Shown here piece after piece: positions 8,479 to 16,056 of a DNA stretch of 51,482 nt (its first letter is position 1; each line of letters begins with the position of its first letter). The notes beneath the pieces were generated by a model that was not told the DNA's origin, did no database searches, and worked only from the letters and a program-made list of their open reading frames with translations. The translations under genes were made by a program, and so were the position numbers. Source of the DNA: Chitinophaga pinensis (GTDB lineage Bacteria; Bacteroidota; Bacteroidia; Chitinophagales; CAMDFR01); assembly GCA_945897725.1 (NCBI GenBank), contig CAMDFR010000017.1, positions 1 through 51,482 on the forward strand. Direction: 5' to 3'.

Positions 8479-8600
8479 TTGGGCGTACCGCTGGCAGTAA
8501 AATGCTTCTTACAACTTTATATTTTCCTTCGCCAGCGTCGTGCTTTCTGCAGTACCCCGATGAGCCAATCGGGGGTACTGCTGCCAATCACTCACGCGAA
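8479..8600 (+). repeat. Intergenic structured repeat, family 2, copy 1
   Basis: The element runs from TTGGGCG (8479-8485) to TCACTCACGCG (8590-8600). Outer stem: CGCTGGC (8489-8495) with GCCAGCG (8533-8539). Inner stem: GCAGTACCCCGAT (8551-8563) with ATCGGGGGTACTGC (8570-8583), having one bulged G. Copies at 20974-21096 and, inverted, at 29056-29129 share the TTGGGCG head, the two-stem order, a GCAGT/CTGCTG core and a CGCG tail. Confidence 0.65.
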
Positions 8601-8723
8601 TTTAGTTTTCATCAAGAAGTAGGCTGATTTCAACTGCTCATCCGCAATCGCCCGTCTGCATTTTGCAATGCGGATGCTTCGATTTTGCATTTGTAATGTC
8701 AATTGAAATTGAGTTGCCCCGCC

Positions 8724-8866
8724 CTTGTTGGTGTTTTCCACCAACAAGTCATCGTATGCATTTTTTCTAAATCATGCTTATGACTCAAATGCTGCAGCAG
8801 TGGGCGTAACAAGCTACCGTGTAGCGTGGAGCACGCGGTTTTGTGGCTTTGTATTTTGCCACAAAA
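8724..8866. repeat. Two further perfect hairpins between convergent genes
   Basis: CTTGTTGGTG (8724-8733) and CACCAACAAG (8739-8748) form a perfect 10-bp stem with loop TTTTC. TTTTGTGGC (8839-8847) and GCCACAAAA (8858-8866) form a 9-bp stem 29 bp beyond the end of the flavin reductase gene and may end its transcript. The rest of 8601-8894 shows no coding signal. Confidence 0.5.
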
Positions 8867-8894
8867 GCTGCCCAAAATTGGAAAGATTTTTTAC

Positions 8895-9776
8895 TTACTG
8901 ATTATTTTCTGGAGCCAATAACAAACACCAAGCATTGTGAATCTCTTCCTTTTGCAATAATTGATGTGCTGCCTCATGTCGCTGAGCGGTGGAGAGTTGT
9001 AACAAAGACTGCTGCGATGCTGCCTTGCAAAAGGCATCGATTTCTGCTTCTGTAGGTAAGGTAACCACATTGCCCAACATGCCCAAATCATTGCCAGTTA
9101 AGTATTTGCTGTTTCTGATATGCGATGGTATGGCATCAACACCAATGCCAATCGTCGCCACAGGTTTCACAATTTCGAATAAGGTATCTTTGGTCAATCG
9201 CACATAAAAATTATCGCCGCATCTGCCTACTTGATCCATTTTTAATGGGTCAATTTTTCCATCTTCTGTCATCACATGATCGGCGATATGCATCTTCAAT
9301 ATTTCGCAAATAAATAAATTTCCTGCACCGCCTTGATCGCCTAATTCAATAATGTCATTAACCTTGCACTCAAACTGAACGGGACTTTCAGCCACTCGTG
9401 GTGGTTTGACATTTTCTGATGGCAGCATCGTCAAACCTGCTTTGATAAACTCATTCACCCCTTTTGGATATGCCACACTTGCTAAAGATGCCTGTTGAAC
9501 AATATCATAAGAAACAATATTAATCACCACTTCTGGCACTTCTTTGATGTTTTTGTAGGTGTCTTTCGTCTCGCCTGTCTTACCACTTCTATTGGATGAA
9601 AAGACCATGATAGGCGGATTAGAGCTATAGACATTAAAAAAGCTAAAGGGCGATAAATTTACATTTCCCTCTTTGTCAATCGTGCTTGCAAACGATATAG
9701 GACGCGGTGCTACGGCAGCCAATAGCAATGCATGAAGAGCTGGAATTTTAATATCCTTTGGATCAATTGTGATCAT
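8895..9776 (-). CDS. Flavin reductase-like FMN-binding split-barrel protein
   Basis: This 293-residue protein belongs to the flavin reductase-like family. PRPISFASTIDKEGNVNLSPFSFF and NPPIMVFSSNRSG near the N-terminus form the FMN site, and a GDQGGAGNLFICEILKMHI stretch marks the second half of the barrel. Members use FMN for electron transfer or to reduce flavin for a partner oxygenase; the substrate cannot be read here. The gene lies 22 bp downstream of fumarylacetoacetase on the same strand, so it is probably co-expressed with tyrosine/homogentisate catabolism. The C-terminal ~70 residues are outside the core domain and rich in Ala, Gln and His. Confidence 0.8.
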   Translation of the reverse strand: MITIDPKDIKIPALHALLLAAVAPRPISFASTIDKEGNVNLSPFSFFNVYSSNPPIMVFSSNRSGKTGETKDTYKNIKEVPEVVINIVSYDIVQQASLASVAYPKGVNEFIKAGLTMLPSENVKPPRVAESPVQFECKVNDIIELGDQGGAGNLFICEILKMHIADHVMTEDGKIDPLKMDQVGRCGDNFYVRLTKDTLFEIVKPVATIGIGVDAIPSHIRNSKYLTGNDLGMLGNVVTLPTEAEIDAFCKAASQQSLLQLSTAQRHEAAHQLLQKEEIHNAWCLLLAPENNQ

Positions 9777-9798
9777 GTTAATCTATATTTCTGTTGAA

Positions 9799-11070
9799 TT
9801 ATAATGCAGGCAATACTTTGGTGATGCACTCGCCAAATCCTACGCGCACGCCATCTTTCTCCGCATAGCCACGCATGATGCAGGTATCATTATCGAGCAA
9901 AAATTTTCTTTCGCTTCCATCTGGCATTTGAATTGGCTTCGTTCCTTTCCATGCTAATTCAAGCATAGAGCCAAACTCACTGGCATCTGGTCCACTGATC
10001 GTTCCACTCGCCATCATATCACCGATATTGACATTGCAACCGTTGATGGTATGATGCGCCAATTGCTGATTCATATTCCAATACATGTATTTGTAATTGC
10101 TGTGGCTCACCATTTTTCCTTCGGCATTTTCTGGCTTAATTTCCACTTCTAATTTGATATCGATATTTTTATTGCCTTCGTATTGTAAGTAGGGAAGTAC
10201 CGCTGGCTCTTGTTTGTAGCCTTCTACTGTAAAGGGTGTTAAGGCATCTAAAGTGACTACCCATGGTGAGATAACACTGGCGAAATTCTTTCCTAAAAAG
10301 GGTCCTAATGGTACATATTCCCATTGTTGGATATCTCTTGCCGATAAATCATTGAACAATACCATTCCGAAAATATAATCATCAGCTTGTTTGGTGCTGA
10401 TGCTTTCGCCGAGTTGTGTTGACTTGCCGACAATAAAAGCCATCTCTAATTCGAAGTCTAATCTTTTGCTGCTTTCAAAAATAGGCGGCTGCGTTTCATC
10501 TACTCTGGTTTGTCCTTTTGGTCTGTGAAAATTGGTGCCACTCACCACTATCGAAGAAGCCCGTCCATGGTAGCCTACAGGCATATGTCGCCAATTGGGT
10601 AATAAAGCATTGGCAGGGTCACGAAACATCACACCAACGTTTGTCGCATGATCGATGCTAGAATAAAAATCGGTATAATCGCCAACGCTCACTGGCATCA
10701 TCATTTGCGCTTCTTTCATGTTGACCATGATTTTTCCTCGGCGCATATCATCTTTTAATTCGTTGTTGTCTTCGCTTAATAATTCAGAAAGTCTATCTCT
10801 TAGTTTGCGACATTTTTCTTTTCCTGTTGCGATTAAATCATTCAAAAATAAATTGTCGAATACATTTTCGTCGAAGTCGTATTTGTTGAGCAAATCGGCT
10901 CTGTATAATTCTAGAAGATCAATGATTTTTTCACCGATGGCAACACCGACTCTTGGTGTTAATGTCTTGTTTTTAAAAATACCAAATGGTAGATTTTGAA
11001 TTTGGAAATCGGAGTTTGGGGCTATTTCTACCCAAGATTTTAGAAGTGGGTTATTTGCTTTGATCGTCAT
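9799..11070 (-). CDS. fahA: Fumarylacetoacetase
   Basis: This is a 423-residue enzyme splitting fumarylacetoacetate into fumarate and acetoacetate, the last step of tyrosine degradation. The active-site pattern is intact: DYTDFYSSIDHATN (D134 and H141, general base and proton relay), FELEMAF (E207, E209) and NDLSARD (D241) for the divalent metal. MPVGYHGRASSIVVSG is the substrate loop. Length equals that of animal and Bacteroidota enzymes. It has a TATCTTTG promoter box 26 bp upstream and a flavin reductase gene 22 bp downstream. Other pathway genes (hmgA, hppD) are not in view. Confidence 0.95.
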   Translation of the reverse strand: MTIKANNPLLKSWVEIAPNSDFQIQNLPFGIFKNKTLTPRVGVAIGEKIIDLLELYRADLLNKYDFDENVFDNLFLNDLIATGKEKCRKLRDRLSELLSEDNNELKDDMRRGKIMVNMKEAQMMMPVSVGDYTDFYSSIDHATNVGVMFRDPANALLPNWRHMPVGYHGRASSIVVSGTNFHRPKGQTRVDETQPPIFESSKRLDFELEMAFIVGKSTQLGESISTKQADDYIFGMVLFNDLSARDIQQWEYVPLGPFLGKNFASVISPWVVTLDALTPFTVEGYKQEPAVLPYLQYEGNKNIDIKLEVEIKPENAEGKMVSHSNYKYMYWNMNQQLAHHTINGCNVNIGDMMASGTISGPDASEFGSMLELAWKGTKPIQMPDGSERKFLLDNDTCIMRGYAEKDGVRVGFGECITKVLPAL

Positions 11071-11095
11071 AAGTTAAAGTCTTGATAATAGAGTG

Positions 11096-11103
11096 CAAAG
11101 ATA
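11096..11103 (-). promoter_or_regulatory. -7 promoter box for fumarylacetoacetase operon
   Basis: On the minus strand this reads TATCTTTG followed by CACTC, a perfect TAnnTTTG -7 box 25 nt upstream of the start codon. The -33 element is weak: only ATTG is seen about 22 nt upstream. Confidence 0.6.
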
Positions 11104-11316
11104 AGCAGAATTTGAGCTGTATTGGCAATCAATTTTGGGTATTTGTGGAGGTGATTTGGCTTATCAACTGTGTTGTTTAGGTGAATCTGACAGTTTCAAA
11201 CTTGTTGATTCCTTTTAATGATAGCTTTCATGGGTGTATAAGCCATTCTTGGTCTTTGTCACTTGCCGGTTTGGTTGAATCGGTTGTTGCTTTGACTTAA
11301 ATTTCATGTTTATGTC

Positions 11317-11500
11317 ACTTTTTCCTTGATGAAAAAGTAACCAAAAAATCAAGGACTGCACCGCCCAGACCTTAAAAATTTCATTTCATTTCGCTACACA
11401 AAAAAAACTCGCTTCGCTCAAACAGTTTTTTGTGTTTAACGCTTCATTTCATTTATTTTTTAGTGTCTATCCGCTGAGGTCCGCCTTTTCGTTCCAAAGG
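11317..11500 (+). repeat. Intergenic hairpin cluster with alternative pairings
   Basis: ACTTTTTC (11317-11324) pairs perfectly with GAAAAAGT (11331-11338). Overlapping it, CCTTGAT (11324-11330) can pair with ATCAAGG (11348-11354), so the two folds exclude each other. Downstream, CACAAAAAA (11397-11405) can pair with TTTTTTGTG (11426-11434) around a CTCGCTTCGCTC loop region. TTTCATTTCATTTCGC before and CGCTTCATTTCATTT after this hairpin are repeated blocks. The layout resembles repeated elements common between genes in Bacteroidota. No gene is seen in 11104-11625. Confidence 0.45.
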
Positions 11501-11625
11501 ACGACTTGTATGAATTATATAGGTTGAATTTTCAAACTTTGGTATGGAACAAAACTTTTAAGAATTGATAGAATCGACATTACTCCAATGATTTAATTTT
11601 TGGGGTATTGAGAATTAGTATTTCG

Positions 11626-11952
11626 CTACATATCAAAACTCCAACTATCCGTAGACCCTACATCACCTTTATTAATTTTCTGAATCTCGCGTTCAATAAT
11701 CATATCGGCAATAATCTCGGCAGCATTCTGTTCATTATTTTCTCTTAATTCTTGTTTTAAAAATTCCTCATTCACATCTATGCGATATAAGATCCAAGAT
11801 AATTTCTCTGGATTTTTATGGATAAGGTATTCGATAAGGTCCACCAGATTTTGTCTAAAAGCATTCGGATTTTTATCTTCAAAATTGAGCTCCAATTTCG
11901 AAGCAATATTCTGAATCATTTTTTCATGCTCTGCTGCTGTCTGTTCTTCCAT
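11626..11952 (-). CDS. Small conserved-looking acidic protein of unknown function
   Basis: I do not recognise a family for this 108-residue protein. It is soluble, acidic and predicted helical (ENLVDLIEYLIHKNPEKLSW-like region, residues about 37-60), ending in KGDVGSTDSWSFDM. It starts 1 bp after the TIGR02757 gene ends, so the two are translationally linked. Codon use resembles that of its neighbours, which supports a real gene. The regular Leu/Ile spacing suggests a helical bundle or partner-binding protein (inference). Confidence 0.7.
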   Translation of the reverse strand: MEEQTAAEHEKMIQNIASKLELNFEDKNPNAFRQNLVDLIEYLIHKNPEKLSWILYRIDVNEEFLKQELRENNEQNAAEIIADMIIEREIQKINKGDVGSTDSWSFDM

Positions 11953-11953
11953 T

Positions 11954-12742
11954 TTACAAAATATATTTTTCGTTTACCCCATAACCGAACAAGGCGAAAT
12001 CGTATTTGACAGGATCTTGTGCATCTAACTTTTTGAGCTGATTGGTCAATTCTACCACGGTTTGCCAATCTGATTGTTCTCTTTGTATCAATCCTAAATT
12101 TCTAGCGACTCGCTCTACATGAACATCTAATGGACAAAGCAATTGCGACATTTTTATATTTTTCCATAAACCAAAATCTACCCCATATTCATCTTGACGA
12201 ACCATCCATCTAAGATACATATTTAATCGTTTGCACGTGGAGTTTCTTGCAGGGGTTGCGATATGTTTTTTTGTTCGATCGGGAGCGAAATCTAAAGCAA
12301 AAAAATCTTCTTGAAAACCGATCAAGGCTTGTTTCATGTTCGAGTCCTTTTTGCGAAGATGCTTTGTAAATGCTTGTTCTAGACTATCATGTTGCTGATA
12401 ATGTTCTTTTAAATAAGCGATAAAATACAAGGCATCGGTAGCATTAAAGGTTCGATGCTTAAAATGTAGAAATCTTTTTAAGTCAATTTCTTGATGCTCT
12501 ATGATAAACTGGTAGGGACTTTCATCCATCAGCGCCATCAGCTCATTGCATTTATTGATAATCGTCACTCTTTGTCCCCATGCGAAAATCGCTGCAAAAA
12601 ACGCAGCAATTTCAATATCCTGTTTCAGCACAAAACGATGTGGAATGGATATAGGATCTTTCTCAATAAATTGAGTATTGTTATAGATTCGGTAATACTT
12701 GTCGAGTATTTTTTTTTGTTCCTTAGTGGTCATGGAAAGCAA
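11954..12742 (-). CDS. TIGR02757 family protein (DUF2400)
   Basis: This 262-residue protein matches TIGR02757 by SIPHRFVLKQDIEIAAFFAAIFAWGQRVTII near the N-terminus, RWMVRQDEYGVDFGLWKNI, and CPLDVHVERVARNLGLI with DPVKYDFALFGYGV at the C-terminus. The family's fold is thought to resemble helix-hairpin-helix DNA glycosylases, but no activity is established. It begins 3 bp after the PLP-enzyme gene ends and is followed by a small acidic protein gene. Either M1 or M4 could be the start. Confidence 0.85.
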   Translation of the reverse strand: MLSMTTKEQKKILDKYYRIYNNTQFIEKDPISIPHRFVLKQDIEIAAFFAAIFAWGQRVTIINKCNELMALMDESPYQFIIEHQEIDLKRFLHFKHRTFNATDALYFIAYLKEHYQQHDSLEQAFTKHLRKKDSNMKQALIGFQEDFFALDFAPDRTKKHIATPARNSTCKRLNMYLRWMVRQDEYGVDFGLWKNIKMSQLLCPLDVHVERVARNLGLIQREQSDWQTVVELTNQLKKLDAQDPVKYDFALFGYGVNEKYIL

Positions 12743-12745
12743 TGT

Positions 12746-13903
12746 TTATCCAAGGACTCTTTTTAAGTCTGCTAATAAGTCTTCGATGTCTTCCACACCA
12801 ACACTTAAGCGCAAAAGATTATCCACCACACCTACTCTTTCTCTCTCTTCTTTTGGAATGGATGCATGGGTCATGGTAGCTGGATGATTGATTAAACTTT
12901 CAACGCCACCAAGCGATTCTGCCAATGAAAATACTTCAAATGAAGAAGCGATTTTAAAAGTGTCTTCGATAGTTGCATCTTTAAGCACAATAGAAATCAT
13001 GCCCCCAAAATCGCGCATTTGTTGTTTGGCAATCTCATGATTGGGATGATCTGTAAAGCCCGGCCAATAGACCTTTTCAATCTTTGGATGTGTTTTCAAA
13101 AAAGCGGCAACTTGTTTGCCATTAAAACAATGACGTTCCATGCGGAGATGTAAGGTTTTAATTCCACGCATCACTAAAAAAGAATCCATTGGTCCTGGCG
13201 TAGCGCCACAAGAATTATGTATAAAGGCAAGTCTTTCGTACAATGCATCATCATTAATCACCAAGGCACCCATCACCACATCACTATGTCCACCTAAATA
13301 TTTAGTAACACTGTGCATCACGATATCTGCACCTAATGCCAATGGGTTTTGTAAATAAGGTGTAGCAAAGGTATTGTCGACCGCTAACAGAATATTATTT
13401 GCTTTGGCGATTTTTGAACAAGCCACGATGTCGATAATCTGCATGGTAGGATTGGTCGGTGTTTCCACCCAAATCAATTTTGTATTTTCATTCATAAAAT
13501 TTGAGATGTTTGAAGCATCTGTCATATTGATGAAATGGAACTTGATGCCCATGGGTTGGAATATCTTGGTAAACATTCTATATGAACCACCATAGATATC
13601 ATCGCCAGTGATGACCTCATCGCCAGGTTTTAGTAATTTGATTACAGCATCCATAGAGCCCATACCACTGCTAAAACAAAGGGCATGTTTGCCATCTTCT
13701 AAGGCAGCAATATTGGTTTCTAGAGCAGCTCTTGTTGGGTTTTTCCCTCTCGCATAAGCATAACCTTTATGTTTGCCCGGTGATTCTTGCACATAGGTAG
13801 AAGTCTGATAAATAGGCGTCATGATGGCACCTGTACTTGGATCTGGATCTGCACCTGCATGTATCGCTTTGGTACCGAATTTATAGTTTTTATTATAGCT
13901 CAT
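12746..13903 (-). CDS. metB: Cys/Met metabolism PLP enzyme (cystathionine gamma-synthase or lyase)
   Basis: This 385-residue fold-type I PLP enzyme is read from MSYNKNYKFGTKAIHAG. The frame is open for 27 more codons (to 13984), but those overlap the -7 box and operator-like palindrome and look unlike the family's N-terminus, so 13903 is preferred. Key features are YARGKNPTR (phosphate-binding YxR), SSGMGSMDA, D176 in AVDNTFATP and the Schiff-base K201 in SVTKYLGGHSDVV. It acts on cystathionine or O-acyl-homoserine. Sequence alone does not separate synthase (MetB), gamma-lyase or sulfhydrylase, so the symbol is provisional. It heads an operon with TIGR02757 and a small protein. Confidence 0.85.
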   Translation of the reverse strand: MSYNKNYKFGTKAIHAGADPDPSTGAIMTPIYQTSTYVQESPGKHKGYAYARGKNPTRAALETNIAALEDGKHALCFSSGMGSMDAVIKLLKPGDEVITGDDIYGGSYRMFTKIFQPMGIKFHFINMTDASNISNFMNENTKLIWVETPTNPTMQIIDIVACSKIAKANNILLAVDNTFATPYLQNPLALGADIVMHSVTKYLGGHSDVVMGALVINDDALYERLAFIHNSCGATPGPMDSFLVMRGIKTLHLRMERHCFNGKQVAAFLKTHPKIEKVYWPGFTDHPNHEIAKQQMRDFGGMISIVLKDATIEDTFKIASSFEVFSLAESLGGVESLINHPATMTHASIPKEERERVGVVDNLLRLSVGVEDIEDLLADLKRVLG

Positions 13904-13919
13904 GGTTGAATTGTTTTGG

Positions 13920-13927
13920 CAAAAATA
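13920..13927 (-). promoter_or_regulatory. -7 promoter box of the PLP-enzyme operon
   Basis: The minus strand reads TATTTTTG, a TAnnTTTG box. Transcription would start about 10 nt before the ATG at 13903, which argues against the longer N-terminus. No clear TTTG -33 box is seen. Confidence 0.5.
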
Positions 13928-13976
13928 CGACTTTATATCAGGAAGCTGGGAAGTGATTTTGAGAGTGTTTACAATT

Positions 13977-14000
13977 TTTACCAAACAAACGTTTGGTAAA
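13977..14000. promoter_or_regulatory. 24-bp palindromic operator between divergent genes
   Basis: Perfect 10-bp arms TTTACCAAAC (13977-13986) and GTTTGGTAAA (13991-14000) flank the spacer AAAC. The size and ACCAAAC...GTTTGGT arms are like operators of TetR-family regulators. The TTTG inside the right arm (13992-13995) is also the -33 box of the acyl-CoA dehydrogenase promoter, so a bound protein would block it. No regulator gene is encoded beside it. Confidence 0.65.
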
Positions 14001-14023
14001 TTAAAAATTATCCTTTAAATTTG
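13992..14023 (+). promoter_or_regulatory. Promoter of acyl-CoA dehydrogenase
   Basis: TTTG (13992-13995), a 20-nt spacer and TAAATTTG (14016-14023) match the Bacteroidota -33/-7 consensus. The ATG is 24 bp further on. The -33 box is embedded in the palindrome. Confidence 0.65.
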
Positions 14024-14046
14024 TTAGATAAATAAAATCAAGAGAC

Positions 14047-15843
14047 ATGTCAACAGAAACAGAAGTAAAGAGTGGTTTAAAAGGAGGGGCGTTTATCATC
14101 AAGGAATCAAAGGCTGAAAATACCTATACAAGGGAGGATTTGAATGAAGAACAAAGAATGTTTGCTGAAACAGTACGTGAATTTATCCATACGAAAGTGC
14201 TACCGAATGTGGTGAAAATCGATAAGCAGATAGATCCCACTTTAGTCCCTCACTTGCTCGAAGAACTCGGAGAATTGGGTGTTTTGGGGGCAAGTATCCC
14301 TGAAGAATACGGTGGCATGGGCTTAGATTTTAATACAGATTCTGCCATTGCCGAAGAAACAGGTCAATGTCATTCACTAGGGGTAGCCATAGCCGCACAT
14401 ACAGGTATCGGCACCCTACCGATTTTATATTTTGGAACGGATGCCCAAAAGCAGCATTATATTCCGGGTTTGGCAAGTGGTAAACTCAAAGCATCCTATT
14501 GTCTAACTGAACCGGGTTCGGGTTCAGATGCTCTAGGAGCGAAGACCACAGCCATGCCTGATGCAGCTGGCAATTATGTCATCAATGGACAGAAAATGTG
14601 GATTACCAATGCAGGTTTTGCAGATGTACTGATTGTTTTTGCACAAGTAGATGGCGATAAATTTACCGCCTTTATTGTAGATGCAAAGACTGCTGGCATT
14701 ACACTTGGGGCCGAAGAGGAAAAGTTAGGCATCAAGGGTTCGAGCACTCGACAGGTATTTTTCGAAAATGTAAAAGTGTCGAAAGATGCAGTTTTAGGCG
14801 ATATTGGAAAAGGACATAAAATTGCATTCAATGTACTGAATATCGGTAGATACAAATTATGCGCCATGGTGATGGGAGGTTCCAAAAAAGCGGCCACCAC
14901 CGCCATTGAGTATGCCAATGAGCGCATACAATTCAAAGTACCAATATCCTCTTTTGGTGCTATTCAAACAAAGATTGCTGATATGGGCATTAAAATATTT
15001 GCGGTAGAATCGGCTACCTATCGTGTTTCTGGATTGATTAATGATCGTATCAATGAACTCGTTGCCGCTGGCAGCGATAAGGTGAAAGCCAAATTAGTGG
15101 CAGCAGAAGAATATAGTATAGAGTGTGCGATTTTAAAAGTTTTTGGCAGCGAAGTACTCGATTTTGTAGTGGATGAAGGGGTGCAGATTTATGGCGGCAT
15201 GGGCTTTAGCGAAGAAGCTCCATTGGCAAGAGCATACAGAGATTCAAGAATCAATAGAATTTTCGAAGGCACCAATGAAATCAATCGTTTGCTAAGTGTA
15301 GGGATGTTGGTGAAGAAAGCGATGAAAGGCGAATTAGATTTATTGACTCCAGCGATGGGTATTCAAAAGGAATTGATGAGTATTCCTGACTTTTCGACTG
15401 CTGAAAGTGATGATATATTTTTTGCGGAAAGAAAAGCGATTATCAATGCAAAAAAAGCCTTGCTGATGGTGGCTGGCTCGGCAGTGCAGAAGTTTATGAT
15501 GGACCTCGAAAAGCAACAAGAAATTTTGATGAATGCTGCGGATGTGATGATAGAAATATTTGCAATGGAGAGTGTATTGTTGCGTACAGAAAAAATAATG
15601 TTGACCAAAGGAGCTGAGGCAAGTGCAATCTATATCGACATCACAAAGACCTATATTTCTGATGCCATGGAAAAAATAAATATCTATGGAAAGCACGCCA
15701 TCTGTGGCTTTGCTGAGGGTGATGAGTTACGCATGATGTTGATGGGCTTAAAACGCTTTACTAAATACGATGCATTAAATACCATCGCTACTCGTAAGCG
15801 TATTGCTGCGAAAATGATTGAAGAGAATAAGTATTGTTTTTAA
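14047..15843 (+). CDS. Acyl-CoA dehydrogenase, long VLCAD-like form
   Basis: This 598-residue FAD enzyme oxidises acyl-CoA to trans-2-enoyl-CoA in beta-oxidation. The dehydrogenase core (about 30-420) shows [12 protein letters not shown] (151-162), [11 protein letters not shown] (183-193), [22 protein letters not shown] and FEGTNEI, in which E407 is the expected catalytic base. A ~178-residue C-terminal helical extension is shared with VLCAD/ACAD9-type enzymes, which are membrane-associated dimers, so long-chain substrates are likely. It is a single gene divergent from the PLP-enzyme operon, with a palindromic operator over its -33 box, suggesting repression released by a fatty-acid-related ligand (inference). 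Confidence 0.9.
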   Translation: MSTETEVKSGLKGGAFIIKESKAENTYTREDLNEEQRMFAETVREFIHTKVLPNVVKIDKQIDPTLVPHLLEELGELGVLGASIPEEYGGMGLDFNTDSAIAEETGQCHSLGVAIAAHTGIGTLPILYFGTDAQKQHYIPGLASGKLKASYCLTEPGSGSDALGAKTTAMPDAAGNYVINGQKMWITNAGFADVLIVFAQVDGDKFTAFIVDAKTAGITLGAEEEKLGIKGSSTRQVFFENVKVSKDAVLGDIGKGHKIAFNVLNIGRYKLCAMVMGGSKKAATTAIEYANERIQFKVPISSFGAIQTKIADMGIKIFAVESATYRVSGLINDRINELVAAGSDKVKAKLVAAEEYSIECAILKVFGSEVLDFVVDEGVQIYGGMGFSEEAPLARAYRDSRINRIFEGTNEINRLLSVGMLVKKAMKGELDLLTPAMGIQKELMSIPDFSTAESDDIFFAERKAIINAKKALLMVAGSAVQKFMMDLEKQQEILMNAADVMIEIFAMESVLLRTEKIMLTKGAEASAIYIDITKTYISDAMEKINIYGKHAICGFAEGDELRMMLMGLKRFTKYDALNTIATRKRIAAKMIEENKYCF

Positions 15844-15873
15844 TATGCTCCATATTGAATACCTAAACAATCC

Positions 15874-15950
15874 GCCTGACCGATTGCAGCGTATATCCTT
15901 TTCGTAGGGGTTTTAACCTACGAAAAGATAGCAGCGAAAAGCGGGACAGC
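15874..15950 (+). repeat. Intergenic structured repeat, family 1, copy B
   Basis: This is the second copy of the element at 3672. CCTGACCGATTGCAGCGTAT leads into a perfect 11-bp hairpin, CTTTTCGTAGG (15898-15908) with CCTACGAAAAG (15917-15927), followed by ATAGCAGCGAAAAGCGGGAC. Only the hairpin interior differs strongly from copy A. It lies after the acyl-CoA dehydrogenase gene and before a convergent gene. Confidence 0.6.
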
Positions 15951-16003
15951 ACATTCGATTATTTTTTGATAGAATCAAATGTCATCATGTGCTGGCAGGC
16001 CAT

Positions 16004-16036
16004 AAAAAAAGCACCCATAAAATATGAGTGCTTTTT
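16004..16036. terminator. Bidirectional terminator between convergent genes
   Basis: GCACCCATA (16011-16019) and TATGAGTGC (16023-16031) pair with one mismatch. A seven-A run before and a T run after allow it to work in both directions, ending the acyl-CoA dehydrogenase and FG-GAP transcripts. Confidence 0.7.
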
Positions 16037-16056
16037 ATTTTCGTTGAAATGATGAC

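Noticed and set aside
13904-13984. Longer N-terminus for the PLP enzyme
   Set aside because: The extra 27 codons overlap a -7 box and the palindrome, and family members begin near the chosen methionine.
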